From Nocardia ignorata NBRC 108230 (GTDB lineage: Bacteria > Actinomycetota > Actinomycetes > Mycobacteriales > Mycobacteriaceae): a DNA stretch of 64,000 nucleotides. The notes under the pieces were generated by a model. The model searched no databases and was not told the origin of the DNA. It was given only the letters and a program-made list of their open reading frames with translations. The position numbers were made by a program, and so were the translations under genes. The stretch's first letter is position 1; the number at the start of each line of letters is the position of its first letter. Positions 7,308 through 15,470 of the stretch are shown here, in pieces. The DNA lies in contig NZ_BDBI01000035.1 of the NCBI RefSeq assembly GCF_001612905.1, positions 1 through 64,000 on the forward strand, read 5' to 3'.

Positions 7308-9026
7308 ATGAGTACCGACCTGGACGCGCGGGTACGCGACCTGCTCGACCGATACGACGGCCCCGACGCGTGCGCGGCCGAGCTGCTCTGTGACGGGCAT
7401 CCGGCCGACGCGATCGCGTTCACGATCATCGAGCCAGACCTGAGCGTGCGTGATCTGACCTACGGTGAGCTGCGGGAGCGTTCGTCGCGGTTCGCGGCCG
7501 CACTGGCCGGGCTCGGGGTCGGGGTCGGCGACCGGGTGGCCACGCTGATGGCCAAGTCCGCCGACCTGGTGGTGGCGCTGCTGGGAATCTGGCGTCGTGG
7601 CGCGGTGCATGTGCCGCTGTTCACCGCCTTCGCCCCGCCCGCGATCGAGTTCCGGCTAGCGGCGAGCAACACCAAGGTTGTCGTCGCCGATGCCGACCAG
7701 GCACCGAAACTGCTTGCCTGCGAGGGATTCCCGTCCGGTGACTCGGCCACACCGAGTGAGCGGACCGGTCCGGATGCCGAGCCGCGGCTCGCCCCACGCG
7801 ACTCGTCGGGATCGGCTGATGGGCCGACGAGCCCGCCCATCACGATCGTCGCCGGCGACGCCCTGCCCGGCACAGTGTCATTCCATGACCTGCTCGATAC
7901 GCACCGGGCCGACGACCCGCGGGCGGTTCCGGTCGCGGTCGGCGGTGACGGCCTGTTGGTCCAGCTGTTCACCAGCGGCACCACCGGCACCCCCAAGGGC
8001 GTACCGATTCCGGTGCGCGCGCTGGCCTCCTTCCACGCCTACCAGGAATTCGCCCTGGACGTTCGTGGCGACGACGTCTACTGGAACGCGGCCGACCCGG
8101 GTTGGGCCTACGGGCTGTACTACGCGATCCTGGCACCGCTGGCCACCGGGGTGCGCAGCCTGCTGCTGCATGCCGGCTTCTCCGCGCCCCTGACCTGGGA
8201 GGTGTTGCGCCGCTTCGGTGTCACCAATTTCGCCGCCGCGCCGACCGTGTACCGGGCGTTGCGCGCCGACGGGCAGGTGCCGGACGGGGTGGCGTTGCGC
8301 CGGGCGTCATCGGCGGGGGAGCCGCTCACGCCCGAGGTCGTCGCCTGGTCCCGCGACGCGCTCGGTGTCGCGGTGCGCGATCACTACGGCCAGACCGAGC
8401 ACGGCATGGTCATCTGCCATGCCTGGCACCCCGACCTCGACGTCGACGCCCCAGCCGGTTCGATGGGCAGGCAGTTGCCGGGCTGGGCGTGCGCGGTGCT
8501 CGCCGAGGACAGCGACACCGAGGCCGCGCCCGGCGAGGTGGGCCGGGTCGCCATCGACACCGATCACAGCCCGCTGCTGTGGTTCCTCGGCTACCTCGAC
8601 GATCCCGAACGCACCTCGGCGCGGTTCACCGCCGACGGCCGCTGGTACCTCACCGGCGACGTCGGTGCCCGCGATGCCGACGGATTCTTCCGTTTCAGCG
8701 CCCGCGACGACGATGTGATCATCATGGCCGGATACCGGATCGGCCCGTTCGAGGTGGAAAGCGTGCTGGTGATGCACGCTCAGGTCGCCGAGGCCGCCGT
8801 CGTCGGCATGCCCGACGACCTGCGCGGCGAGGTGCTCGAGGCGTTCGTGGTGCCGCGCGAGGGCGTCGACGGCGACGACGACCTGGTGGCCGAGCTGCAA
8901 CAACTGGTGAAGGACGAATTCGCGGCCCACGCCTATCCGCGACGGGTACATTTCGTCGCGAGTCTGCCCAAAACGCCCAGCGGGAAAGTGCAGCGGTTCC
9001 TGCTGCGCGGCAAGGAGACCCGGTGA
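7308..9026 (+). CDS. AMP-forming acyl-CoA ligase (medium-chain/acetyl-CoA synthetase-like)
   Basis: A 572-residue member of the ANL superfamily that activates a carboxylic acid as acyl-AMP and transfers it to CoA. Core motifs are FTSGTTGTPKGVPI (P-loop), ADPGWAYGLYYAILAPLATG (typical of the acetyl/medium-chain ACSM branch), DHYGQTEHGM, WYLTGDVGARDADGFF, and the C-terminal catalytic Lys in KTPSGKVQRF. Between about residues 144 and 180 it carries a Pro/Ser-rich insert absent from the fold's usual spacing; the DNA there is full of palindromes (see findings). Start ATG has GAGGAG upstream. Its stop overlaps the next ligase start (TGATG). Substrate unknown. Confidence 0.88.
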   Translation: MSTDLDARVRDLLDRYDGPDACAAELLCDGHPADAIAFTIIEPDLSVRDLTYGELRERSSRFAAALAGLGVGVGDRVATLMAKSADLVVALLGIWRRGAVHVPLFTAFAPPAIEFRLAASNTKVVVADADQAPKLLACEGFPSGDSATPSERTGPDAEPRLAPRDSSGSADGPTSPPITIVAGDALPGTVSFHDLLDTHRADDPRAVPVAVGGDGLLVQLFTSGTTGTPKGVPIPVRALASFHAYQEFALDVRGDDVYWNAADPGWAYGLYYAILAPLATGVRSLLLHAGFSAPLTWEVLRRFGVTNFAAAPTVYRALRADGQVPDGVALRRASSAGEPLTPEVVAWSRDALGVAVRDHYGQTEHGMVICHAWHPDLDVDAPAGSMGRQLPGWACAVLAEDSDTEAAPGEVGRVAIDTDHSPLLWFLGYLDDPERTSARFTADGRWYLTGDVGARDADGFFRFSARDDDVIIMAGYRIGPFEVESVLVMHAQVAEAAVVGMPDDLRGEVLEAFVVPREGVDGDDDLVAELQQLVKDEFAAHAYPRRVHFVASLPKTPSGKVQRFLLRGKETR

Positions 9027-10639
9027 TGTCCGAACTCAGTTATGCCTGCGGCCCCGCGAGCACTCCGCTGCTCGGCGACACCATCGGCGCGAATCTCGCC
9101 CGGACCGTCGCCGCCTATCCCGATCAGGAAGCCCTCGTCGACCGGACGACCGGCCGGCGCTGGACCTATCGCGAAGTGGGGGCGGCCGTCGACGCCGTCG
9201 CGACCGGACTCGCGGCCCGCGGCATCGGGCGCGGTGACCGGGTGGGCATCTGGGCACCGAACTGCGCCGAGTGGTATCTCGCGCAGTACGCGACGGCCGA
9301 GCTCGGCGCGATCCTGGTGAACATCAACCCCGCCTACCGCAGCAGCGAACTCGAATACGTCCTCGGGCAGGCCGGGGTGCGGGCACTGATCGCGGCCGCG
9401 GAGTTCAAGTCCTCGGACTACGTGGCGATGATCGAGCAGGCACGTCCGAATTGCCCTGCGCTGGAGCAGGTCCTGATTCTCGGCACACCCCAGTGGCAGG
9501 AAGTGGCCGAGACGGCACCGGACCCGCAACGCTTGGCCGCCATCGCGGCGACCCTGTCGGCCGACGACCCGATCAACATCCAATATACCTCGGGCACAAC
9601 AGGTTTCCCCAAGGGTGCGACGCTGAGTCATCACAACATCCTCAACAACGGCTACTTCGTCGGCGAACTGTGCGGTTACACCAGCGCCGACCGGATCTGT
9701 GTGCCGGTTCCCTACTATCACTGCTTCGGCATGGTCATGGGCAACCTCGCGGCCACCTCTCACGGTGCGGCGGTGGTGATTCCGGCGCCGTCGTTCGATC
9801 CGGCCGCCACGCTGGCCGCTGTCGCCGCCGAACGATGCACCTCGCTCTACGGTGTGCCGACCATGTTCATCGCCATGCTCGCCGAGCTCGACAACGGTGC
9901 GTCCCGAGACCTTTCGAGCCTGCGCACCGGCATCATGGCCGGTTCACCGTGTCCGGTGGAGGTGATGAAGCGGGTGATCGACCGGATGGGGATGGCCGAG
10001 GTATCGATCTGTTACGGCATGACCGAGACCAGCCCCGTGTCCACCCAGACCCGCCGCGACGACAGCATCGAACGCCGGACCGCCACCGTCGGCCGCGTCG
10101 GACCGCACCTCGAGGTGAAGGTGGTCGACCCGGACACCGGCCGGACGGTGTCGCGCGGCGAACCCGGCGAGCTGTGCACCCGCGGTTACTCGGTGATGCT
10201 GGGCTACTGGGACCAGCCGGACAAGACCGCCGAGGCGATCGACGCCGCCCGGTGGATGCACACCGGCGACATCGGCGTGATGGACGACGACGGCTACCTC
10301 TCGGTCACCGGCCGCATCAAGGACATGGTGATCCGCGGCGGGGAGAACATCTACCCCCGCGAGATCGAGGAATTCCTCTACACCCACCCCGACATCGTCG
10401 ACGCCCAGGTGATCGGCGTCCCCGATGAGAAATACGGCGAAGAACTGATGGTCTGGGTGCGCCTGCGCGAGGGCGCCGACTACCTCGACGCCGACACCCT
10501 CCGCGATTTCTGCACCGGCCGCCTCGCCCACTACAAGATCCCCCGCTACGTCCATGTGGTGGAGGAGTTCCCGATGACCGTCACCGGCAAGGTCCGCAAG
10601 GCCGAAATGCGGGAACTGTCCAAGGATCTCCTCGGCTGA
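9026..10639 (+). CDS. fatty-acid-type AMP-binding acyl-CoA synthetase (FadD-like)
   Basis: A 537-residue acyl-CoA synthetase of the FadD-like AMP-binding family. Motifs in order: IQYTSGTTGFPKGATLSHHN, VPYYHCFGMVMGNL, ICYGMTETSPVS, RWMHTGDIGVMDDDGYLSV, RGGENIYPREIEEFL and the terminal catalytic Lys in TVTGKVRK. The last motifs are typical of medium/long-chain fatty-acyl-CoA synthetases. The ATG overlaps the TGA of the preceding ligase, so both are co-translated; an in-frame GTG immediately before is an alternative start. The pair, divergent from a GAF-LuxR regulator, looks like a small inducible acid-activation operon. Confidence 0.9.
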   Translation: MSELSYACGPASTPLLGDTIGANLARTVAAYPDQEALVDRTTGRRWTYREVGAAVDAVATGLAARGIGRGDRVGIWAPNCAEWYLAQYATAELGAILVNINPAYRSSELEYVLGQAGVRALIAAAEFKSSDYVAMIEQARPNCPALEQVLILGTPQWQEVAETAPDPQRLAAIAATLSADDPINIQYTSGTTGFPKGATLSHHNILNNGYFVGELCGYTSADRICVPVPYYHCFGMVMGNLAATSHGAAVVIPAPSFDPAATLAAVAAERCTSLYGVPTMFIAMLAELDNGASRDLSSLRTGIMAGSPCPVEVMKRVIDRMGMAEVSICYGMTETSPVSTQTRRDDSIERRTATVGRVGPHLEVKVVDPDTGRTVSRGEPGELCTRGYSVMLGYWDQPDKTAEAIDAARWMHTGDIGVMDDDGYLSVTGRIKDMVIRGGENIYPREIEEFLYTHPDIVDAQVIGVPDEKYGEELMVWVRLREGADYLDADTLRDFCTGRLAHYKIPRYVHVVEEFPMTVTGKVRKAEMRELSKDLLG

Positions 10640-10736
10640 CGCATCCCTCGCCGGGCTGGGCGAGTTCCTGCTCGACCGGCCCGGCGCGCTCCTGGAGCGG
10701 CCGATCACCGATTCCGAGCTCACGACGGTGCGCTGA
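10638..10736 (+). pseudogene. possible C-terminal gene remnant
   Basis: Directly after the acyl-CoA synthetase stop, in a different frame, there is a short open stretch reading DASLAGLGEFLLDRPGALLE and ending ITDSELTTVR before TGA. It has high third-position GC and protein-like composition but no start codon or ribosome site. It could be the tail of a lost gene or a chance reading. I do not recognise the family. Confidence 0.2.
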
Positions 10737-10783
10737 CCTGGGATCGAGCCGGGTGTCGGCGGGGAGCTGTAGTCTCTGCGGCT

Positions 10784-13186
10784 GTGACGACAGCGCCCGA
10801 GATCGCCCGTTCGACGTCGAACGGCACTCCGACCGACAGCACGACCATCCTGGCCAGCGTGGGCAGGCGGATCGCCGACGAATTGGGGGTGCGTGAGACG
10901 CAGGTCCGCGCCGCCGTCGAATTGCTCGACGGTGGTTCGACGGTCCCGTTCATCGCGCGCTACCGCAAGGAGGTCACCGGCGGCCTCGACGATGCCCAGT
11001 TGCGTCAGCTCGAAGAACGGCTCGGCTACCTGCGCGAGCTCGACGAGCGACGCGGCGCCATCATCGAATCCATCCGCGGCCAGGGCAAACTCGATCCGGC
11101 CCTGCACGAGCAGCTCATGCTCGCCGAGACCAAGGCCCGCCTCGAAGACATCTACCTGCCCTACAAGCCCAAGCGCCGCACCAAGGCCCAGATCGCGCGC
11201 GAGGCCGGGCACGAACCCGTGGCCGACGCGCTCATCACCGATCCGACCACCGATCCCGCGAACTACACCGCCGAGCAGCTCGACGGCGCCCGCGCGATCC
11301 TGGTCGAACGTTTCGCCGAAGACGCCGACCTGGTCGGTGAGCTGCGCGAAATGATGTGGAACCGGGGCCAGGTCACCTCGACGGTTCGTGCGGGCAAGGA
11401 AGAGGCGGGCGCCAAGTTCGCCGACTATTTCGAGTTCAGTGAACCGTTCCACAAACTGCCCTCGCACCGGATCCTCGCGCTGCTGCGCGGAGAGAAGGAA
11501 GAGGTGCTCACCCTGCATCTGGAACCCGACACCGAGGAACCCGAACCCGGTGAACGCACCATCTACGAGGGCCGCATCGCCAAGGCCTTCGGCATCGCCG
11601 ACCAGGGCCGCCCCGCCGACACCTGGCTGCTCGACACCGTGCGCTGGGCCTGGCGAACCAAACTGCAGGTGAGCCTCGGTATCGACACCAGGATGCGGTT
11701 GCGTCAGGCCGCCGAGAAGGACGCCGTCGACGTCTTCGCCGCCAACCTGCGCGACCTGTTGCTCGCCGCGCCCGCGGGTACCCGCACCACGATGGGCCTG
11801 GACCCCGGCTACCGCACCGGCGTGAAGGTCGCCGTCGTCGACGCCACCGGTAAGGCCGTCGCGACCGAGGTCATCTACCCGCACAAGCCGCAGGGGCAGA
11901 CCGAGAAGTCCCTTGCCGTGCTCGCCGCGCTGGTCGCCCGATTCGATGTCGAGCTCATCGCCATCGGTAACGGCACCGCCTCCCGCGAAACCGATGCCCT
12001 TGCCACCGAACTGATCTCGCGCATCCCCGAGAACAAGCCGACCAAGATCGTGGTCTCGGAAGCGGGTGCGTCGGTGTATTCCGCCTCGGCCTATGCCTCC
12101 GCGGAACTGCCCGACATGGACGTGTCGCTGCGCGGTGCGGTGTCGATCGCGCGCCGCCTGCAGGACCCGCTCGCCGAGCTGGTGAAGATCGACCCCAAGT
12201 CGATCGGTGTCGGCCAGTACCAGCACGACGTGTCCGAAACACTGCTGGCGCGCTCGCTGGGCGCCGTCGTCGAAGACGCGGTGAACGCGGTCGGTGTCGA
12301 CGTGAACACCGCCTCGGTGCCGCTGCTGGCCCGCGTCTCCGGTGTGTCCTCCTCGGTCGCGGAAAGCATTGTGGCCCACCGTGATCAGAACGGCCCGTTC
12401 CGCAGCCGCACCGCCCTGCTCGAGGTGCCGAGGCTGGGGCCCAAGGCTTTCGAGCAGTGCGCGGGCTTCCTGCGGATCCGCGGGGGTGAGGACCCGCTCG
12501 ACACCTCCGCGGTGCACCCCGAGGCATACCCGGTGGTCCGCCGGATTCTCGAGCGAACCGGTAAGCCGATCGCCGAGGTCATCGGCAACACCTCGGTGCT
12601 GCGCTCGCTGAAGCCGGTCGAGTTCACCGACGAGAAGTTCGGTGTGCCCACCGTCAGCGACATCATCGCCGAGCTCGAGAAGCCCGGCCGCGACCCGCGT
12701 CCGGAGTTCAAGACCGCCGAATTCGCCGCCGGGATCGAGAAAGTCGCCGATCTGAAGCCGGGCATGGTGCTCGAGGGTGTGGTCACCAACGTGGCCGCGT
12801 TCGGTGCGTTCGTCGATGTCGGTGTGCACCAGGACGGCCTCGTGCACGTCTCGGCGCTGTCGCACACCTTCGTCAAGGATCCGCGCGAAGTGGTCAAGTC
12901 CGGTGACGTGGTGAAGGTGAAGGTCCTCGAGGTCGATGTCGCCCGTCAGCGGATCGGGCTCACCCTTCGGCTCGATGACGAACCGGGCAAGCCCGCCACG
13001 GGGGACAATCGTGGAGGCGGTGCGCCGCGTGGCCAAGGTCGCCCCCAGGGTGGTCGTGGCCAAGGCGCCGGCCGCGCGCAGGGCCGGGGTCAGGCACAAC
13101 CGCGCGGCGGCAATCAGCGCAAGCCTGCTGCCGAACCGACCGGTTCGATGGCCGAGGCGCTGCGCCGGGCCGGTTTCGGCAAGTAG
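10784..13186 (+). CDS. tex: Tex-family S1 RNA-binding transcription accessory protein
   Basis: An 800-residue Tex protein: an N-terminal helical/HTH region (ETQVRAAVELLDGGSTVPFI), a central YqgF-like RNase-H-fold domain (TTMGLDPGYRTGVKVAVVDA), tandem helix-hairpin-helix motifs (VNTASVPLLARVSGVSSSVA) and an S1 domain near residues 650-725 (GMVLEGVVTNVAAFGAFVDV). Tex binds nucleic acids and affects transcription and stress fitness in several bacteria. The C-terminus adds an unusual Gly/Arg/Gln-rich RGG-like tail of about 45 residues before the conserved SMAEALRRAGFGK. The GTG start is preceded by TAGTCT with the right spacing for a near-leaderless transcript. Confidence 0.95.
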   Translation: MTTAPEIARSTSNGTPTDSTTILASVGRRIADELGVRETQVRAAVELLDGGSTVPFIARYRKEVTGGLDDAQLRQLEERLGYLRELDERRGAIIESIRGQGKLDPALHEQLMLAETKARLEDIYLPYKPKRRTKAQIAREAGHEPVADALITDPTTDPANYTAEQLDGARAILVERFAEDADLVGELREMMWNRGQVTSTVRAGKEEAGAKFADYFEFSEPFHKLPSHRILALLRGEKEEVLTLHLEPDTEEPEPGERTIYEGRIAKAFGIADQGRPADTWLLDTVRWAWRTKLQVSLGIDTRMRLRQAAEKDAVDVFAANLRDLLLAAPAGTRTTMGLDPGYRTGVKVAVVDATGKAVATEVIYPHKPQGQTEKSLAVLAALVARFDVELIAIGNGTASRETDALATELISRIPENKPTKIVVSEAGASVYSASAYASAELPDMDVSLRGAVSIARRLQDPLAELVKIDPKSIGVGQYQHDVSETLLARSLGAVVEDAVNAVGVDVNTASVPLLARVSGVSSSVAESIVAHRDQNGPFRSRTALLEVPRLGPKAFEQCAGFLRIRGGEDPLDTSAVHPEAYPVVRRILERTGKPIAEVIGNTSVLRSLKPVEFTDEKFGVPTVSDIIAELEKPGRDPRPEFKTAEFAAGIEKVADLKPGMVLEGVVTNVAAFGAFVDVGVHQDGLVHVSALSHTFVKDPREVVKSGDVVKVKVLEVDVARQRIGLTLRLDDEPGKPATGDNRGGGAPRGQGRPQGGRGQGAGRAQGRGQAQPRGGNQRKPAAEPTGSMAEALRRAGFGK

Positions 13187-13207
13187 GTCGACGACAGGGC
13201 GGGCGGC

Positions 13208-14098
13208 ATGCGACGGTGGCTCGAAGACGATGTGATCGCGCACGGCCGCCTGCCCCTGCTCTGTTTCCTGCTGGGGTTCATCCTCGGTTTCGTGGTGATC
13301 CGGGTCAGCGTGCGCTTGATCCGCGCGCAGGTGAAGTGGTGGCCGGGCAACCTCAAGGCCGGTGACACCCACATCCACCACATGGTATTCGGCGTCATCA
13401 CGGTGCTGCTGTCGGGCATCGGCCTGATCGCCACCGCCGAGGACTCCACCCAGGTCACCTCGAGCGTGCTCGCCGCCTTCTTCGGCATCGGCGCGGCGCT
13501 GGTGCTGGACGAGTTCGCGCTGATCTTCTACCTGCGCGATGTGTACTGGGAAGAGCAGGGCCGCACCTCGGTGGACGCGGTGTTCGTCGCGCTGGCCGTG
13601 ACGGGGCTGCTGCTGCTCGGGGTGCAGCCGGCGACCTTCCTCGACTACGACGATTTCCGGGAGTCGGCCGGTGTGGGGGTGCGCGTCGGCATCGTCGTCA
13701 CGGTGGCGATCAATCTCGTCCTCGCGGCTGTGGTGATCGCCAAGGGCAAGATCTGGACCGGGTTGTTCGGCATGTTCTTCACGCCGCTGCTGCTGGTGGG
13801 CGCGATCCGGCTGAGCCGCCCGGGAGCGCCGTGGGCGCGGTGGCGCTACGGGCACCGGCCCAAGACGATGTCACGCGCGATCGCCCGGGAGCGGCGCTAC
13901 CGTCGTCCGGTGATCCGGGCCAAGATCTTCATCCAAGATCTGATCGCCGGGAAGCCCGACGTCGAACACGCGCGCACCGCCGCCGAGGTCGAGTTGCGGC
14001 GCAAGGTCGTCGCGGCCCCGCCCGCGCCGCCACCGCACCCGCACCTGCTGCCCCGTCGACGGGCCGAAGCCGGTCCCGGCAAGCCCGCCGAGGAGTGA
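13208..14098 (+). CDS. conserved actinobacterial integral membrane protein
   Basis: A 296-residue protein with about five membrane spans (LPLLCFLLGFILGFVVIRV, GVITVLLSGIGLIAT, VFVALAVTGLLLLGV, VGIVVTVAINLVLAAVV, LFGMFFTPLLLVGAI). A His-rich motif GDTHIHHMVFGV lies at the outer edge of span two, and a positively charged, Pro-rich cytoplasmic tail follows the last span. I recognise it as a conserved actinobacterial family of unknown function, but cannot assign an activity. It starts 21 nt after tex and may share its transcript. Confidence 0.8.
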   Translation: MRRWLEDDVIAHGRLPLLCFLLGFILGFVVIRVSVRLIRAQVKWWPGNLKAGDTHIHHMVFGVITVLLSGIGLIATAEDSTQVTSSVLAAFFGIGAALVLDEFALIFYLRDVYWEEQGRTSVDAVFVALAVTGLLLLGVQPATFLDYDDFRESAGVGVRVGIVVTVAINLVLAAVVIAKGKIWTGLFGMFFTPLLLVGAIRLSRPGAPWARWRYGHRPKTMSRAIARERRYRRPVIRAKIFIQDLIAGKPDVEHARTAAEVELRRKVVAAPPAPPPHPHLLPRRRAEAGPGKPAEE

Positions 14099-14109
14099 GC
14101 GGCGCCGCC

Positions 14110-14144
14110 CGATTTCAGTCGTGACCACCCCGTCTGGCACAATG
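14110..14144 (+). promoter_or_regulatory. rplS promoter, near-identical to that of rpsP
   Basis: CGATTTCAG (14110-14118), 12 nt, CGTCTGGCACAATG (14131-14144); -10 CACAAT at 14138-14143. Both blocks and the gap match the rpsP promoter exactly, whereas the intervening 12 nt do not. The predicted leader before rplS is about 110 nt. Confidence 0.65.
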
Positions 14145-14258
14145 AACCGGTTGCCTTGGGCGAGTCATGTCCGGGAGCACCCCTGTACTGAGCACGAACC
14201 GGTCGAGCGCGAGCCGCCAGGTTCCTCTGTTCGCGCGAAGAATCCGAAAAGGTGGAAA

Positions 14259-14600
14259 ATGAACACCCTTGATTTCGTCGACGAGAAGTCGCTGCGTAGC
14301 GATGTCCCCGACTTCCGTCCCGGTGACACCCTGAACGTGCACGTGAAGGTCATCGAAGGCTCGAAGGAGCGCATCCAGGTCTTCAAGGGCGTCGTGATCC
14401 GGCGTCAGGGCGGCGGCATCGGCGAGACCTTCACGGTCCGCAAGGTGTCCTTCGGTGTGGGTGTCGAGCGCACCTTCCCCGTGCACAGCCCCAACATCGA
14501 CCACATCGATGTCGTGACCCGTGGTGACGTGCGTCGCGCCAAGCTGTACTACCTGCGCGACCTGCGCGGCAAGGCCGCCAAGATCAAGGAAAAGCGCTGA
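14259..14600 (+). CDS. rplS: 50S ribosomal protein L19
   Basis: L19 lies at the 30S-50S interface. The 113-residue product matches the family along its length: MNTLDFVDEKSLRSDVPDFR, then GDTLNVHVKVIEGSKERIQV, FKGVVIRRQGGGIGETFTVR and the end RRAKLYYLRDLRGKAAKIKE. I chose the ATG at 14259, which gives the canonical length and has AAAAGGTGG upstream; longer readings run into the promoter. A strong hairpin follows at 14637-14677. Confidence 0.98.
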   Translation: MNTLDFVDEKSLRSDVPDFRPGDTLNVHVKVIEGSKERIQVFKGVVIRRQGGGIGETFTVRKVSFGVGVERTFPVHSPNIDHIDVVTRGDVRRAKLYYLRDLRGKAAKIKEKR

Positions 14601-14636
14601 TCTTCCGGTAGCTCTCTCCGGCACAGAATCTTTGAC

Positions 14637-14677
14637 AGTAGCCCGGCACCCGACTCACGTCGGGGCGCCGGGCTACT
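14637..14677 (+). terminator. long hairpin after rplS, overlapping the lepB -10
   Basis: An 11-bp perfect stem AGTAGCCCGGC/GCCGGGCTACT (14637-14647 with 14667-14677) encloses a second stem CCCGAC/GTCGGG (14649-14654 with 14659-14664). It ends rplS transcription in a plausible position but has no T-run. Its right arm provides TACTCT (14674-14679), the likely -10 of lepB. Confidence 0.7.
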
Positions 14678-14686
14678 CTGTTCGGC

Positions 14687-15451
14687 GTGGCAGACGAAAG
14701 TGGGTCGGTGTCGGTGTCCGATTCGGGCGACGAGGGCAAGCGGCGCAGGAAAAAGGCCGACGACAAGAAGCAACGGCCGTTCTGGCAGGAACTGCCGATA
14801 CTGGTCGTGATCGCGGCGGTGATCGCCGCCCTGATGGTCACTTTCGTCGGGCGGCCCTACGTGATCCCGTCGCAGTCGATGGAGGACACACTCCAGATCG
14901 GCGACCGCATCTACGTGCAGAAGATCAGCTACTACGGTTCCGAGCCGGGTCCGGGCGATGTGGTGGTTTTCGTCGGCCCCGAATCGTGGAATGGGCACTA
15001 CAAGTCCATCCGCTCCGACAACGCGGCCATTCGCGGTGTGCAGAACTTCCTGTCCTACTTCGGCCTGGTTCCGCCCGACGAGAACGATCTCGTCAAGCGC
15101 GTGATCGCCGTCGGCGGGCAGACCGTGCAGTGCTGTGACCCGCAGGGCCGGGTGATGGTCGACGGGAAACCGCTCGACGAGCCCTACATCAAGAAGGACT
15201 ACCCCTGGTTCACCGACCGTCCGAACGCCGTGTACCCGGCGGGGCGGATGTTCGGCCCGGTGAAGGTGCCCGAGGGGCATCTGTGGGTGATGGGTGACAA
15301 TCGCAACGAGTCGGCCGATTCACGCGCTCATGTGAGCGACGATCTGCAGGGCACCGTCCCGGTCGACAACGTGCGTGGCAAGACCGTGTTCAAGATCTGG
15401 CCGCCCGGCCGGATGGGGCCGGTGAGTTCGCAGAATCCGCAGGACAACTAG
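14687..15451 (+). CDS. lepB: signal peptidase I
   Basis: Type I signal peptidase (S26), which cleaves signal peptides from exported proteins at the outer face of the membrane. The 254-residue protein has a charged cytoplasmic N-terminus, a single membrane anchor at about residues 36-54 (LPILVVIAAVIAALMVTFV), the catalytic Ser64 in PSQSMEDTLQIGDRI and the general-base Lys137 in DLVKRVIAVGG, with box E GDNRNESADSR near the end. The GTG start lies one base from the predicted transcription start (-10 TACTCT), with no ribosome-binding site, so translation is probably leaderless. Confidence 0.97.
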   Translation: MADESGSVSVSDSGDEGKRRRKKADDKKQRPFWQELPILVVIAAVIAALMVTFVGRPYVIPSQSMEDTLQIGDRIYVQKISYYGSEPGPGDVVVFVGPESWNGHYKSIRSDNAAIRGVQNFLSYFGLVPPDENDLVKRVIAVGGQTVQCCDPQGRVMVDGKPLDEPYIKKDYPWFTDRPNAVYPAGRMFGPVKVPEGHLWVMGDNRNESADSRAHVSDDLQGTVPVDNVRGKTVFKIWPPGRMGPVSSQNPQDN

Positions 15452-15470
15452 ACACGGGGACAATCGAACT

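Noticed and set aside
9944..13855. A very long open frame on the - strand across tex and neighbours.
   Set aside because: It is the antisense shadow of GC-rich coding sequence, Arg/Gly/His-rich, without a ribosome site, and tex on the other strand is unmistakable.
14632..14637. TTGACA as the -35 of lepB.
   Set aside because: The spacing to TACTCT at 14674 is 36 nt, twice what a sigma-70-type promoter allows, and no -10 lies at the right distance.
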